Below are positions 18,885 through 30,269 of a stretch of 64,000 nt of DNA, piece after piece. The stretch lies in NCBI RefSeq assembly GCF_022750545.1, contig NZ_PUIC01000007.1, positions 1 to 64,000 on the forward strand, written 5' to 3'. The position numbers were made by a program, and so were the translations under genes. Under the pieces are notes generated by a model. The model made no database searches. It was not told the DNA's origin and saw only the letters and a program-made list of their open reading frames with translations. Every line of letters begins with the position of its first letter. Position 1 is the first letter of the stretch. This DNA is from Caulobacter sp. CCUG 60055. GTDB taxonomy: Bacteria > Pseudomonadota > Alphaproteobacteria > Caulobacterales > Caulobacteraceae.

Positions 18885-18906
18885 GGCCCCGTCGGACGGC
18901 GGGGCC
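18885..18906 (+). terminator. Terminator-like hairpin upstream of the Lrp-like gene
   Basis: Arms GGCCCCG and CGGGGCC flank an 8-nt loop and are followed by TCCTTTT, the nearest thing to a T-run in this area. It lies between fecR and the next gene and could end the FecI-FecR transcript or lie in the leader of the Lrp-like gene. Confidence 0.45.
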
Positions 18907-18943
18907 TCCTTTTCGCGAGACGCCGAACAGGGGAGCGACCACG

Positions 18944-19441
18944 ATGAGCGCCGACAAGTCCGGCCGGCCGCGTACGCCGTTCACCATGCGGCGGGCCGAC
19001 CACGCCATATTCCAGGCCTCGGCCGTCAGCCGGGGCGGCCGCATCGCCGACCTCGCCGCCCAGGTCGGCCTGCCCGAGCGCCTGGTCCGCCAGCGGCTGT
19101 CGGCGTTGCGCTGCGCCGGCGTGGCGCGGTGGACCGACCTCCACGCCCCGCCCAAGGCGGGCCGGCCGATCGAGACCCGCACCTATGTGCGCCTGACCAG
19201 CCTGCGCCAGCCGGCGCTCGCCGCGTTCGAGGCCCGCTGCGGGCGCGACCCCGACATCGAGGCGGCGGCGATGATCAGCGGGCCGTTCAACTATGTGCTC
19301 ACCACCTTCCACGCCGACCACCCGGCCGCCCGCGAATGGGCCTGGTCCCTGGCCGCGGAACCCTGCGTCGACGACGTCGACCAGCGCCTGGTGACCACCA
19401 AGCACGGCCACTCGCTTCCCGGCGTCCTCTGGCGCGACTAG
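18944..19441 (+). CDS. Lrp/AsnC-like regulator (divergent member)
   Basis: This 165-residue protein has an N-terminal winged-helix segment (HAIFQASAVSRGGRIADL, then QVGLPERLVRQRLSALR) and a RAM-like C-terminal domain with ISGPFNYVLTTF. The N-terminal Asp-rich helix of classic Lrp proteins is not conserved, so it is a divergent family member. The ATG at 18944 has AGGGGAG upstream. It lies between fecR and a membrane protein on the same strand. Its targets are unknown. Confidence 0.7.
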   Translation: MSADKSGRPRTPFTMRRADHAIFQASAVSRGGRIADLAAQVGLPERLVRQRLSALRCAGVARWTDLHAPPKAGRPIETRTYVRLTSLRQPALAAFEARCGRDPDIEAAAMISGPFNYVLTTFHADHPAAREWAWSLAAEPCVDDVDQRLVTTKHGHSLPGVLWRD

Positions 19442-19590
19442 CCGCCGCCAGCAGCAGGCGCCGGCTCATTCGCCGCGGCGGTTCGGGCCGCGCGATAGCC
19501 TCCAGCGCGGCGGAGAATGACAGGCGCACGGTGGACAAGCCGCCGCCCGCGATGGTTGAACAGGACGTCTGGCGTTTCAGGGAGGCGGGC

Positions 19591-20370
19591 ATGGCGACGG
19601 CGGTGGTAGGCGAGCAGTTCAATATCGGGCGGGTCATCCAGCGGACCTTCACGACGCTGGGCCGCAATTTCGCGATGTTCGCCCTGGTGGCGGCGGCCTT
19701 CGTCGGGCTGCCGGGAGCGCTGTTCGGCTACGGCTCGACCCAGCTCAAACAATCCCACGGTCCCGGATCGTTCGAAGGCGGGGCGTTCTGGATGGTTCTC
19801 GCCGGCATGGCGGTCGCCCTGGTCGGCTCGGGCCTGAGCCAGGGCGCGATCATCCACGCCGCCATCTCCGACTTCAATGGCCGCCGGTCCTCGCTTGGCG
19901 AGAGCCTGAGGGTGGCGCTCAGGAACTGGGTCCCGCTGTTCCTCATCGCCCTGTTGAGCGGCCTTGGGGTCGTATTGGCCTCGGTGCTGCTGATCGTGCC
20001 GGGCGTGATGCTGGCCGTCGTCTGGGCGGTGGCGCTTCCCGTCCAGGTCGTCGAACACACCGGGGCGGGCCGCGCGCTCAACCGCAGCGCGGACCTGACC
20101 CGCGGCCGGCGCTGGTCGGTGTTCGGCGTCTTCGCCATCTTCCTGCTGGCGGCCCTGATCATTCAGTTGATCGTCGTCGCCGTCAGCGCGACGCTACCCG
20201 GGGGCGTAGGGGAACCGACGGCCCAGATGGTCACCGAGGCGGTGGTCAATCCGGTGATATCGACCCTTGCCGCGCTGATCGGGCATACCGGCGTGGCCTC
20301 GCTGTACCACGAGCTGCGGGTGAGCAAGGAGGGCGCCGGGGTCGACGTCGTCGCCTCGGTGTTCGACTAG
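19591..20370 (+). CDS. Integral membrane protein, GPDP-membrane-domain/DUF975-like
   Basis: This 259-residue protein has about five or six hydrophobic helices (for example FAMFALVAAAFVGLPGALF, LFLIALLSGLGVVLASVLL and VFGVFAIFLLAALIIQLI). The segment VWAVALPVQVVEHTGAGRALNRSADLTRGRRW is typical of the poorly characterised membrane domains found in glycerophosphodiester phosphodiesterases and DUF975-like proteins. GGGAGG precedes the ATG. No enzymatic domain is fused. It converges with the RDD protein gene. Function unknown; a role in the envelope is inferred only from topology. Confidence 0.75.
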   Translation: MATAVVGEQFNIGRVIQRTFTTLGRNFAMFALVAAAFVGLPGALFGYGSTQLKQSHGPGSFEGGAFWMVLAGMAVALVGSGLSQGAIIHAAISDFNGRRSSLGESLRVALRNWVPLFLIALLSGLGVVLASVLLIVPGVMLAVVWAVALPVQVVEHTGAGRALNRSADLTRGRRWSVFGVFAIFLLAALIIQLIVVAVSATLPGGVGEPTAQMVTEAVVNPVISTLAALIGHTGVASLYHELRVSKEGAGVDVVASVFD

Positions 20371-20378
20371 GCCCGCCG

Positions 20379-21290
20379 TCAATCCTTGTCGTGCTTGTCC
20401 AGCCGGCGCCGGCCAAGCAGCAGGCGTGATTCCAATCGCCCGCGCAGCGCCGCGTAGTAGGCGCCCAGGAACTCGCCGTCCGACTCGTCCGGACCGGCCG
20501 GCCAGCCGACCTTGTCGCGGATGCGCCCGGCCACCGCCGTCAGGGTCTTGCGCTCGTAGCGGCGCAGGACCCCTTCCAGGACCTGCAGCTCCTTGACCCC
20601 GTAGGCGTCCAGCTGCGCGGTGGTGAAGGCGAAGCGGGCGTGGCCGGCCCCGGCGTCGTAGGACAGGTCGGGCGCGAGCTTGCGCCGGGGGGCGCGCACC
20701 ACCCAGGTGCCCGCCGCCAGGTCGCCGACCCGCAGGCGGTCGCGGTTGAACAGCGGGAACACCACGAAGACGCCGCACCAGATCAGGCCGGCCAGGTTGC
20801 TCCAGGCGTCGAGGTTGCGGCCCTCGACCAGCAGGAAACTGAGCGGAAGGTAGAGCTCGAGCTCGCGCATGGCGTTGCGGGCGAAGATGGCGTCGGCGGT
20901 CAGCCGCCCGCCGTTCCGGGCCGCCACTCGCAGGCCGACGATGCGCTTGCCGGGCGTCGCGCCCTTGGGCGTCATCTCGAACAGGGTGAAGTAGAGGTTG
21001 CGCAGCACGAAGGCCACGGTCAGCCAGGCCGCGCCCACGAACGAGAACGCCTTCTCGACCGCGCCGCCCGCGGCCGCGGCGAACAGGAGGCCGACGCAGA
21101 CCAGGGTGGCGGCGATCATCGAGCCGGCGATGATCAGGCCGTCCAGCAGCAGGGCTCCGGCGCGGGCCCCGACGTCGGCGAGCTCGACCTGGAGGTCGAC
21201 GCCTTCCGGCGTGACCATCTCGCGGACCTGCCCCTTGGGCTGGACGACGGCGGCTGACGTCGGCGCCGGATCGCGACGACGCCTAGCCAC
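20379..21290 (-). CDS. RDD-family membrane protein
   Basis: This 303-residue protein has an RDD domain: Arg in VGARAGALLLDGL, an Asp in the same helix, and the conserved TPGKRIVGLRV loop between transmembrane helices. A soluble C-terminal extension of about 100 residues contains a helical DAYGVKELQVLEGVL segment. RDD proteins are small membrane proteins of uncertain role, sometimes linked to ion exchange. It is the last gene of the MoxR-DUF58 operon and overlaps the SpoIIM-like gene by 8 bp, indicating translational coupling. Confidence 0.85.
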   Translation of the reverse strand: MARRRRDPAPTSAAVVQPKGQVREMVTPEGVDLQVELADVGARAGALLLDGLIIAGSMIAATLVCVGLLFAAAAGGAVEKAFSFVGAAWLTVAFVLRNLYFTLFEMTPKGATPGKRIVGLRVAARNGGRLTADAIFARNAMRELELYLPLSFLLVEGRNLDAWSNLAGLIWCGVFVVFPLFNRDRLRVGDLAAGTWVVRAPRRKLAPDLSYDAGAGHARFAFTTAQLDAYGVKELQVLEGVLRRYERKTLTAVAGRIRDKVGWPAGPDESDGEFLGAYYAALRGRLESRLLLGRRRLDKHDKD

Positions 21291-22284
21291 GGGCGTCGCT
21301 CCGCCCGGCGCGGGGCAGATAGAGATAGGCCGGCCAGAGGATCGCCGTCCCGGCGGCGACGGCGTAGCGGATCGGCGTGGATTCGATCAGCTGCCGGCCG
21401 ATCCCCTCCAGCAGCCCGGCGCAGAACAGCATGACCAGCACGCCGCCCATCAGCACGGCCGCGGTGCGGCCGGCCTCGGCCACGGCCTCGACGCGGGTCT
21501 TGTCGCCGGGAAAGGCGAGCGTCCAGCCGATCCTCATGCCGGCGGCGCCGGCCAGCACGGTGGCGCCGAGTTCGGTGACGCCGTGGATCATCAGCCAGGC
21601 GAACGCCTCGACCCCCAGGCCGCGCGAAACGAACAGGGCCAGGAAGGCGCCCACGGTGCAGCCGTTGTAGAGCAGCAGCAGCGCGGTCGGCAGGCAGAAG
21701 GCGAAGCCGAGGGCGAAGGCCAGGATGGCGATGCCGGCGTTATGGGTGAACAGGAAGGTCGCGAAGGCCGACAGGGCCTTGTCGCCGCCGCCGTGCAGGG
21801 TGGCGCGCAGCGCCTCGGTCGAGGCGCTCGGGCCGCGGTCTCCGGCCAGGCCGCTGGGCACGAAGGCGTTGAACCAGTCGGGGTCGGTCGAGGTCATCCA
21901 GAACCCGACCGCCAGGCCCAGCAGCAGGAGCGCGGCGCCGACCAGGGTCTCGCGTCCCAGCGCCCGGGCGGCCGCCGGCCAGTCGAAGGCGAAGAACCGG
22001 CCGATCCGGGTCCACAGGCTGGAGCGGACGCCGTAGATGAAGAAGTAGGCGCGGCTGCTCAGGCTCTCCAGATACTCGACCAGGCTGAGGTCGAGCGAGG
22101 TGGCGCGGGCCACCGACAGCGACGACAGCGCCTGGCGATAAAGGACCGGGGCGGCCAGCAGCTCGTCGTCGGTCAGCGCCTTGACCGACCGCTTCTCGAC
22201 CTTGGCCAGCAGGCGTTCCAGGCGCAGCCAGTCGTCCTCGCGCTCGGCCCGGAAGCGATAGCTTTTCAGTTTCAGCTCGGCCAT
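21283..22284 (-). CDS. Stage II sporulation protein M-like membrane protein (DUF95)
   Basis: This 333-residue protein has an N-terminal soluble helical region and about six transmembrane helices. The family-typical stretch is FLFTHNAGIAILAFALGF, with LYNGCTVGAFLALF and IHGVTELGATVLAGAAGM following. SpoIIM-like proteins occur in non-sporulating bacteria beside MoxR-DUF58 genes, where their function is not established. It lies 7 bp after the DUF58 gene and overlaps the RDD gene. Confidence 0.85.
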   Translation of the reverse strand: MAELKLKSYRFRAEREDDWLRLERLLAKVEKRSVKALTDDELLAAPVLYRQALSSLSVARATSLDLSLVEYLESLSSRAYFFIYGVRSSLWTRIGRFFAFDWPAAARALGRETLVGAALLLLGLAVGFWMTSTDPDWFNAFVPSGLAGDRGPSASTEALRATLHGGGDKALSAFATFLFTHNAGIAILAFALGFAFCLPTALLLLYNGCTVGAFLALFVSRGLGVEAFAWLMIHGVTELGATVLAGAAGMRIGWTLAFPGDKTRVEAVAEAGRTAAVLMGGVLVMLFCAGLLEGIGRQLIESTPIRYAVAAGTAILWPAYLYLPRAGRSDARG

Positions 22285-22291
22285 GGGGCGC

Positions 22292-23605
22292 TCACAACAG
22301 GTCGCGTTGCTTGAGGTCGAGATAGCGGGCGACCAGGGCCGGACCGATCCGGCCGGCCGGGCCCTCGACGATCTGGGCGCCCATCCGGCGCAGGCGGCCG
22401 ACGACCAGCTCGCGCTCGCGCAGCATCGCCCCGGCCACCACCGCGCGCGAGACGTCCTCGGGCGTCTGCGGCGCCTTCCGTTCCAAGTCCTCCAGCTCCT
22501 CGTCGCGCATCAGCACGAACAGCACCAGATGCTGGCGAAGCAGGCGGCCGACGTTCTCCAGCATCAGCTCGGCGCTGGTGGTGTCGGCGAAGTCGGTGAA
22601 GATGACGATCAGCGACCGGCGGCGCAGCTGGCTGGCCAGCTGGGTCAGGCCGAGGGTGTAGTTGGTCTCGTCGGTGGAATAGTCGATCCGCGTGATCAGG
22701 GCTTGCAGGCCGGCGAAGGCGCTGGCGCCGGCCACGGCCGGGGCGCTGACGTTCGGGCGCGCGCCGAAGCCGAAAACCCCCATCCGGTCGCCCATGCGCA
22801 GTCCGGCGTAGGCCAGCAGCAGCGAGGCGCGCAGGGCGTGGTCCAGGCGCGGCAGGCCGCCCAGCGGCTGGCCCATCAGCCGGCCGGTGTCGATGGCGGC
22901 GATGACGTGGTGGTTGCGCTCGGCGCGGAACTCCTTGGCCAGCAGGGTCTGGTGGCGCGCCGACTGTTTCCAGTCGATGGTCCGGCGGTCCATGCCCGAG
23001 CGGAACTCGGTCAGGGCGTGGAACTCCGCGCCGCCGCCCAGGTCGAGCTGCAGCCGCAGGCCGGACGAGACGTCGCGGGAGAATAGCGCCAGCGCCTCGT
23101 CCTTGACCGCGCCGACGTCGAGGGTGACCAGCAGGTCGCGGTCCAGCGTCCGGGCGGCCTGCCGCCAGACCAGGCCGAAGGGGCCTCGCCACCGCGCCTG
23201 CAGCCGGCGCAGGACCGCCCGGCCGCGCCTGGGCGCGACCGCGGCGAAGCCGGCCGCCGCGACGCCGTCGACCGCGCGGGCCGTGGCGCGGCGAGGCTGG
23301 ACGGTCAGGCGCTCGCAGGTCTCCAGGGCCAGCTCGACGACGGGCGGCCGGTTGGCGCCGGCGAAGGCGGCCCGCGCGCGCAGGCCGGCCGGCGCGCCGA
23401 CCGGGACCGAGACCGGAGAGGACAGGTCGAGTTCGGCCTTGCGCGGATCGGCCGCCAGCACCGCGTCGAGCAGCAGCGCCGCCGCGCAGACGGCGATCCA
23501 CGCCGCGCCGATCAGCCACAGCTTGGGCGCGGCCACGCCGAGCAGCAGCGCGACGGGCGCGCCCAGCGCCGCCAGGCCGACCGCGCGGGCGGTGGGATAG
23601 ATCAC
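22292..23605 (-). CDS. DUF58 domain protein with vWA-like fold
   Basis: This 437-residue protein has two N-terminal hydrophobic helices and a beta-rich middle. The DUF58 core contains the signature [18 protein letters not shown], then a vWA-like domain with AAIDTGRLM in place of a classical MIDAS and [14 protein letters not shown] later. DUF58 proteins are partners of MoxR AAA+ ATPases. The GTG start at 23605 gives the usual membrane-anchored N-terminus. It lies 28 bp after the MoxR gene. Confidence 0.88.
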   Translation of the reverse strand: MIYPTARAVGLAALGAPVALLLGVAAPKLWLIGAAWIAVCAAALLLDAVLAADPRKAELDLSSPVSVPVGAPAGLRARAAFAGANRPPVVELALETCERLTVQPRRATARAVDGVAAAGFAAVAPRRGRAVLRRLQARWRGPFGLVWRQAARTLDRDLLVTLDVGAVKDEALALFSRDVSSGLRLQLDLGGGAEFHALTEFRSGMDRRTIDWKQSARHQTLLAKEFRAERNHHVIAAIDTGRLMGQPLGGLPRLDHALRASLLLAYAGLRMGDRMGVFGFGARPNVSAPAVAGASAFAGLQALITRIDYSTDETNYTLGLTQLASQLRRRSLIVIFTDFADTTSAELMLENVGRLLRQHLVLFVLMRDEELEDLERKAPQTPEDVSRAVVAGAMLRERELVVGRLRRMGAQIVEGPAGRIGPALVARYLDLKQRDLL

Positions 23606-23633
23606 GCCTGGACGCTCCGCCGGCGGGGCATGG

Positions 23634-24576
<943 letters not shown>

Positions 24577-24590
<14 letters not shown>

Positions 24591-25806
24591 GCGTCATCTC
24601 CGATCTCCAATGATGCAGTTCGCCGGCCAGCGCCAGCAGCTCCGCGACGGTGCCGACGGCGCGCGCCCGGCGGGCGAAATCCGTGATGCGCCCGGCGACG
24701 CCCGCGGCGGCGGCCTGGCGGTCGAGGGCGGCGTCCAGGGCGTCGCCCGGCAGGTCGGCGCTCCCGACTGCGCGGGCGGTCGCCGCGCGGGTGAGCTCGA
24801 CATAGCGCGCCGCCATCTGCGGCTCGCGCCGCGCCAGCCGGATCAGGCCGGCCGAGTTGTCGGCCAGGGCGGTCTTGCCCAGGGCCAGGGCCCGCGGCGG
24901 CGTCGCGATGCGGCCGAAGCGGGCGGCGGCGTGCAGGCCCATGAGCAGCGCGGCGAAGGTCAGGCAGAGGGTGGCGCTGAGGAACGGCGGCTGCAGCGCC
25001 AGCTTGAGCAGGCTGCGCGAGCGGGCGAAGCCGTTCAGGGTCACGTCGAAGGCGACGCCTTCCCCCGGGCGGCGCAGGCCGTCGAGCAGGCCGACGGCGG
25101 CGCGGGCCGAGGCCAGGGCGCGCAGGCCCTGGGTGTTGAGCAGGTCCGGCTCGGCCAGCAGGTAGCGGGCGTCCTCTTCTTCGCCGACCTGGGCCAGCAC
25201 GGTGCGGCCCTGGTCGTCGACGAGGATCGGGATCAGGCCGTCGCCCTGGATCGTCTGCAACCGGTCGATGGGCCCCGTCGCCAGGGTCTTGCCTTGGAAC
25301 GGCGAGCCGGGCGCGCCGTGCAGGACGACGGGCGCCGCGCCGTCGCGGCGGGACAGCGCCGCGCCGGCCGCCCCGACCGCCTTGAGGGCCTTGTCCAGCT
25401 CCGCCTGTTCGAAGGGACCGATCTTGCGCACCCATTCGGCGTTGAGGGGATGCGGCGCGGCCCGCCACTTGGGCAGGACCGTCAGGCTTCCCGATTGCAC
25501 GATGCGCTCGAAGGCGTCCGCCTTGACGGTCGGCGGCGGCGTCAGGATCAGCAGGCCGGCGGCCGGCCGGTCGGTGCGGCTGATCACCACCGGCTGGCCC
25601 TGGGCGCGCAGCAGCTCGACCATGCCGGCGTAGCCCACCGCCGAGCGCGACAGCGCATGCGCGCCGGGGTCGCCGTGGCCGCGGAAGTCGGGGGCGTAGG
25701 CCGACAGGCTGAGGAAGGCGCAGAAGGCGAACACCCCCGCCAGCACCATCCACAGCACCGCGCGGGGGGTGAACAGCGCCCGCGCGGGGGTCTCGCCGGC
25801 GCTCAT
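24577..25806 (-). CDS. DUF4350 domain membrane protein
   Basis: This 409-residue protein has an N-terminal transmembrane helix ([19 protein letters not shown]). A DUF4350 domain follows, resembling a GATase-like fold found in MoxR operons ([20 protein letters not shown] and [16 protein letters not shown]). A second hydrophobic segment ([19 protein letters not shown]) and a helical cytoplasmic tail complete it. The ATG overlaps the DUF4129 stop as ATGA. Function unknown; context places it in the MoxR complex at the inner membrane. Confidence 0.82.
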
Positions 25807-26447
25807 GCCCAGGTCTCCGCGAAGGCGAAGGCCTCGTAGGCGCCGCGACAGCGCGAGAAGGCCTGGGCGTCGACGGCGCGGCCGCCGAAGAAGCTGGCTT
25901 CCACCTCGCCCGCGATCTCGGCGAAGGTCCGGCGCACCCGGTCGGGCACGCCGTCCAGGGCGGCGATGTCGCGGCTGGTCAGGGCCGGGCGGATGAGGTC
26001 GGGACGGCGGCCCTCGATGTCCTCGATGCTGCGGAACAGGATCAGGTGCACGGCCTCGGCGAAGCGGCCCTCGGCGGCCAGCCGGTCGGCGTCCTCCAGC
26101 AGGGTGCGGGCCTTGGTCGCCGACGGCCGCCACGCCGCCTCGTCGGTGAAGCGTGGTCCGGCGGCGCTCCGGCGGTTCGGCCAGCGGGCGGCGATCAGCG
26201 AGCGGCCCAGCGAATAGAGGATCAGGGCCGCGCCCAGGGCCAGGCCGCCCCAGAAGACATAGCCGACATAGGGAGCGATCGCCTCCAGCAGCCGCGCCAG
26301 GGTCTTCAGCCAGGGCGGCGGCTGCGGCGGCGTGAAGCTGGCGAACTCGAACTGCAGGTCGCGATGGCGCAGCAGGATTTCGTGCGCGCGCGCGACTGAG
26401 TCCTGCGCGGCCGAAACCGATCCTTCGGTCGCCCCTCCGGTCGCCAA
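25803..26447 (-). CDS. DUF4129 domain protein
   Basis: This 214-residue protein has one transmembrane helix (VFWGGLALGAALILYSLG) followed by a DUF4129-type C-terminal domain with ARTLLEDADRLAAEGRFAEAVHLILFRSIEDIE. It is the first gene of the six-gene MoxR-DUF58 operon and overlaps the next start by 4 bp. No in-frame ATG or GTG is available near the N-terminus, so the start is probably the TTG at 26447. The start is therefore uncertain but the domain is clear. Confidence 0.78.
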   Translation of the reverse strand: MATGGATEGSVSAAQDSVARAHEILLRHRDLQFEFASFTPPQPPPWLKTLARLLEAIAPYVGYVFWGGLALGAALILYSLGRSLIAARWPNRRSAAGPRFTDEAAWRPSATKARTLLEDADRLAAEGRFAEAVHLILFRSIEDIEGRRPDLIRPALTSRDIAALDGVPDRVRRTFAEIAGEVEASFFGGRAVDAQAFSRCRGAYEAFAFAETWA

Positions 26448-26643
26448 AAGCCTACACGCCCCCCGTACAACTCAGACTTGATCGCATTTCCAGCAGTCGC
26501 GGCCCTGGAAATCAACCGCTGTTCGCGACGGGCGGCCTCAATTGCGTCAGCCGCGTCTCCGGGTGGCGAAGAACCGGCCGCCGGGCCGCCGCATTGACGG
26601 GGATAGACTGGCGCGTGCGAGCCGCCGCCGAGGGACCAAACCG

Positions 26644-27123
26644 ATGCCCCAGTTCTACGCCCTGATCCTGGCCTGCGTGCTGATCGCCCTGGCGGTGATC
26701 GTGCATTTCCAGGCGCTGCAGATGCTGTCGGCCGTGCAGAACCGTCCCGGAGCGCCGGGGCATGGGCGTATCCTGGCCATCATCTTCGGCCTGACCGCCG
26801 CGCACGTGGTCGAGGCGGTGATCTTCGCCCTGGGATACTGGGCCGGCGAACAGGCCTTCCACCTGGGCGGCTTCGCCGGCTCGCGGCCGATGGGGGTGAT
26901 GCACTTCTTCTATTTTTCGCTGGAGACCTTCACCACCCAGGGGGTGGGCGACGTCTACGCTGTCGGGCCGCTGCGGCTGGTGGCCAGCCTCGAGCCTCTG
27001 GTCGGCCTGATGCTGCTCGGCTGGTCGACGTCTTTCACCTTCCTGGCGATGGGCCGCGACTGGCGGCTGCGGGCCCGGCGCGCCGTCGCCGCGCGCGGAG
27101 GCCGGGCGGCGGGCGGGCGTTAG
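26644..27123 (+). CDS. Small two-TM potassium channel-like protein
   Basis: This 159-residue membrane protein has three or four hydrophobic helices and a pore-loop FSLETFTTQGVGDVYAVGP, which matches the K+ channel filter pattern T-x-G-x-G-D just before the last helix. No cytoplasmic RCK or nucleotide-binding domain is attached. The ATG at 26644 follows GAGGGACC. It is divergent from the MoxR operon and converges with an M23 peptidase gene, with overlapping 3' ends. Ion specificity is inferred from the loop alone. Confidence 0.8.
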   Translation: MPQFYALILACVLIALAVIVHFQALQMLSAVQNRPGAPGHGRILAIIFGLTAAHVVEAVIFALGYWAGEQAFHLGGFAGSRPMGVMHFFYFSLETFTTQGVGDVYAVGPLRLVASLEPLVGLMLLGWSTSFTFLAMGRDWRLRARRAVAARGGRAAGGR

Positions 27124-27875
27124 CCGCGCGCGGGCGGCGGGGCCTGGAGCCTGGCCGTGATCAGCCGGGTCGCGTCGATCCGGTCGCCGTCGGCGCGGGC
27201 GATCTCCAGGTGGACGTGGTTGGTGATGCCGGCGTAGCGGGCCTGCAGGCTCTGGGCGCGGCCGATCGGCTGGCCCAGCCGCACCGGCTGTCCCTCGGCC
27301 ACCTGCGGATCGACGTAGAAGACGCGCGCGACATACCCCAGGGCCGGATTGGAGATCTGCACGTAGCGCAGGCTCTCGTCGTCCGGATAGGCGTAGCCGA
27401 TCTTGGTCACGAAGCCGGACATCGGCGCCTTGATCGGCTGACCCGGCTGGTCGTCGTAGTCGACGCCCTCGTGACGGCGGGCGCCGCCGTCGCGCGATGC
27501 GCCGAAGGCACCCGAGCCGAAGGCGTCGGCGATGCGCACGCCCTGGCCGGTGGGGTTGCCGAAGTCGGGCTGTCCGTCGCCGTCGACGTCCAGGCCGACC
27601 CAGACGACGACCGGTGGCTTCGGCGCCTGGGCGGCCGCCTGCGCGGCCGACGCCGCGCGGGGCGCCAGCAGGCTGGAGGTGATCAGTCGGGTCTGCGCCG
27701 CCGCCTGGCACGAGGCCCAGCCCATGCCGGCGACGAAGGCCAGGGTGAAGAAGCGCCGGCTGACGGCCGGCAGTCCTTGGTAAGCGCGCGCCCACGCGCC
27801 CAGCGTTGCTCTCAACTCTTGCTCCGCCTGTCGGGAGGTCAGGGCGAGCGGCGCATCCGGGGCGCGGCGTCGCAC
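27120..27875 (-). CDS. M23-family (LytM) peptidase
   Basis: This 251-residue protein has a hydrophobic N-terminal segment around residues 40-60 (membrane anchor or signal) and a DVDGDGQPDFGNPTG stretch resembling a Ca-binding loop. The LytM domain follows: HEGVDYDDQPGQPIKAP supplies the first His and Asp zinc ligands and NHVHLEI the catalytic H-x-H. It likely trims or binds peptidoglycan in the periplasm. The final strand is intact, and all metal ligands appear conserved. It overlaps the convergent channel gene by 4 bp. Confidence 0.85.
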   Translation of the reverse strand: MRRRAPDAPLALTSRQAEQELRATLGAWARAYQGLPAVSRRFFTLAFVAGMGWASCQAAAQTRLITSSLLAPRAASAAQAAAQAPKPPVVVWVGLDVDGDGQPDFGNPTGQGVRIADAFGSGAFGASRDGGARRHEGVDYDDQPGQPIKAPMSGFVTKIGYAYPDDESLRYVQISNPALGYVARVFYVDPQVAEGQPVRLGQPIGRAQSLQARYAGITNHVHLEIARADGDRIDATRLITARLQAPPPARG

Positions 27876-27983
27876 GGTTCGGTTCTCACCGTCCCATGCG
27901 TGGAGAAAGGGGCGACAATTCGCCCTTGGGCGGAAGAAAATTTACAATTCTGAATTTTTTGACGCGGGGTTCGGCGGCGGCGC

Positions 27984-28955
27984 TCAGAAATAGGCCGTCA
28001 GGTTGCGCCGGATGCGGTCGAGCACGGGATGGTCGTCCTCGGGCAGGGGGAAGGCCTGGCCGGTGATGGTCTCGAAGGCGCGGATATAGACGAGGGCGGT
28101 CTCCAGGACGACGTCCTCGGGGATTTCCGGGATCGGGTCCTTGTAGGGGTCGCACCGCTCGGCCACCCAGCTGCGCACGAAATCCTTGTCGAAGCTGTCG
28201 GGGCGGCGGCCCGCTTCGAAGCTGCGGGGGTAGGTCTCGGCGAACCAGTAGCGGCTGCTGTCCGGGGTGTGGATCTCGTCGGCCAGGATCACCCGGCCCT
28301 CGCCGTCGAGGCCGAACTCGTACTTGGTGTCGACCAGGATCAGGCCGCGCTCGCGGGCGATGTCCTGGCCGCGCGCGAACAGGGCCAGGGCGTAGCCCGA
28401 CACCGTCTCCCACTGCTCGGCGGTCAACAGGCCCTTGGCCAGGATCTCGTCCGGCGTCAGCGGCTCGTCGTGGCCGCCGTCGAACGCCTTCGAGGTCGGG
28501 GTGATGATCGGGTGCGGCAGCTTCTGGTTGTCGCGCATGCCGTCGGGCAGGCGCACGCCGTACATTTCGCGCTCGCCCTTCTTGTAAAGGGTCAGGATCG
28601 AGGTGCCCGTGGTCCCGGCCAGATAGTCGCGCACGACGATCTCGACCGGCAGGATGTCCAGCCGCCGGCCGACCACCACGTTGGGGTCGGGATAGGCGAT
28701 GACGTGGTTGGGGCAGAGATCGGCGGTGGCGTCGAACCAGAACTTGGCGGTCTGGGTCAGCACCTGGCCCTTGAACGGGATCGCCGCCAGGATGCGGTCG
28801 AAGGCGCTGATGCGGTCGCTGGCCACGATGATCCGCCGGCCGTCCGGCAGGTCGTAGTTGTCGCGCACCTTGCCGCGATAGTGGGCGGGCAGTTCGGGCA
28901 GGACGACGTCGCCCAGCACGTGGTGCGCGAAAGGCCGCAGAGCCGCTAGATCCAT
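27984..28955 (-). CDS. purC: Phosphoribosylaminoimidazole-succinocarboxamide synthase
   Basis: This 323-residue enzyme is a long-form PurC, which joins CAIR and aspartate with ATP to make SAICAR in purine synthesis. It has the N-terminal [12 protein letters not shown] (SAICAR synthase signature), [26 protein letters not shown], the [11 protein letters not shown] strand and [14 protein letters not shown]. The ATG at 28955 gives the usual length. It lies just downstream of the CoA-transferase gene on the same strand. Confidence 0.95.
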   Translation of the reverse strand: MDLAALRPFAHHVLGDVVLPELPAHYRGKVRDNYDLPDGRRIIVASDRISAFDRILAAIPFKGQVLTQTAKFWFDATADLCPNHVIAYPDPNVVVGRRLDILPVEIVVRDYLAGTTGTSILTLYKKGEREMYGVRLPDGMRDNQKLPHPIITPTSKAFDGGHDEPLTPDEILAKGLLTAEQWETVSGYALALFARGQDIARERGLILVDTKYEFGLDGEGRVILADEIHTPDSSRYWFAETYPRSFEAGRRPDSFDKDFVRSWVAERCDPYKDPIPEIPEDVVLETALVYIRAFETITGQAFPLPEDDHPVLDRIRRNLTAYF

Positions 28956-29020
28956 CGCAAGGTCCCGAACGCCGTTGAGAAGCCGCTCCCATAGCGGGCG
29001 CGAACGGGTTTGAACACCGC

Positions 29021-30262
29021 CTACAGCCCGCGGCGCATCGCCTCCCACGCCTGGGCGAGGCCGTCGCGGTGCGCCGGGTCGGCGACGGCGATCAGGGCCT
29101 CGGCCCGCCGGTCCATCGACAGGCCGCCGAGGCGGGCGGCGCCGTGCTCGGTCGCCACCACGTCGACGTCGTGGCGGGCGATGGAGACGGTCGGCCCCGT
29201 CAGGCGCGGGACGATGCGCGAGACGGTCCCGCCCCTGGCCGTCGAGAGCAGGGCGGTGATCGCCAGCCCGTCCGGCGCGCGGGCCGCGGCGCGCATGAAG
29301 TCGGGGGCGCCGCCGACGCCGCTCGACAGCCGCCCGTCGCGCCATTCCAGATTGACCTGGCCGAACAGGTCGACCTCCAGGGCGGCGTTGACCGCCGTGA
29401 ACCGGGACGCCTGGGCCAAGGTCGCGGCGTCGTGGGTGACGCGGACGTCGGCGAAGGCGAGCACGTCCTCGGCCGCCAGCCAGTCGTAGAAGTCGGCCGG
29501 GCCGTAGGCGACGCCCGTGCGGTGGACCGCGCCGCGATCCATCGCGCCGGCCTCGAAGGCGGCGCGGAGCCCCTCGGTGGCCATGCCCGAGCGCAGGATC
29601 AGGCCGCGATGGCCGCCGAGATGCCGATAGAGGGCGGCCGGCGCGCCGCCGATGCCGGTCTGCAGGCTGGCGCGGTCGGGCACCAGCTCGGCCACCCGGC
29701 GGGCCAGCAGGTCCTGTTGGGGAGCGGGCCTGGCCGGCGGCGCCATGACGACGGGGCCAGCGGCCTCGACGACCAGGTCGAGCGCCGAGGCTGGCGCGCG
29801 CGCCCCTCCGGCGGGGCGGGGCAGGGTGGGATTGACCAGGGCGACGCGCGTCCTGGCGGCGGCCAGGACGATGGGGGCGAAGTCGGCGGCGAGGCCCAAA
29901 GACCAGCGGCCGTCTTGGTCGGCCGGCGCGACCTGGACGAAGGCGATGTCGATCGGGGCGGCGGCCAGCCAGGCGGCGATCCGCGAATAGGCCAACGGGG
30001 CCACCTCGACCCGGCCGGCCTCGAAGCTCGGCCGCAGGCCCTCCGGCAGCATGAAGACAGTGGCCCGCGCGTTCGGGTGCAGGGCGGCGTAGTCGAACTC
30101 GTTCATGCCCGGCAACGGGCAGCCGACCAGCCGCACGCCGTCCAGCCGGTCGGGCTCGGCCGCCAGCGCCGCGCGCAGGGCCAGGGCCTCCCCGGTGGCG
30201 CCAGGGACATAGACCGTCATCCCCGGCCTGATGCGGTCCAGCGCCTGGCGCAGGGTGGTCAC
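29021..30262 (-). CDS. Acetyl-CoA hydrolase/transferase family protein
   Basis: This 413-residue protein belongs to the class I CoA-transferase/acetyl-CoA hydrolase family. It has [32 protein letters not shown] and the catalytic-glutamate region [17 protein letters not shown], followed by [13 protein letters not shown]. It would move CoA between carboxylic acids. The GTG at 30262 has no clear ribosome site but lies 7 nt after a TGA belonging to a decayed thiolase-like 3' end (30270-30363), as if originally coupled to a thiolase. The intact thiolase is now 4 kb upstream beyond a low-GC island. Confidence 0.85.
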   Translation of the reverse strand: MTTLRQALDRIRPGMTVYVPGATGEALALRAALAAEPDRLDGVRLVGCPLPGMNEFDYAALHPNARATVFMLPEGLRPSFEAGRVEVAPLAYSRIAAWLAAAPIDIAFVQVAPADQDGRWSLGLAADFAPIVLAAARTRVALVNPTLPRPAGGARAPASALDLVVEAAGPVVMAPPARPAPQQDLLARRVAELVPDRASLQTGIGGAPAALYRHLGGHRGLILRSGMATEGLRAAFEAGAMDRGAVHRTGVAYGPADFYDWLAAEDVLAFADVRVTHDAATLAQASRFTAVNAALEVDLFGQVNLEWRDGRLSSGVGGAPDFMRAAARAPDGLAITALLSTARGGTVSRIVPRLTGPTVSIARHDVDVVATEHGAARLGGLSMDRRAEALIAVADPAHRDGLAQAWEAMRRGL

Positions 30263-30269
30263 GGGCGTA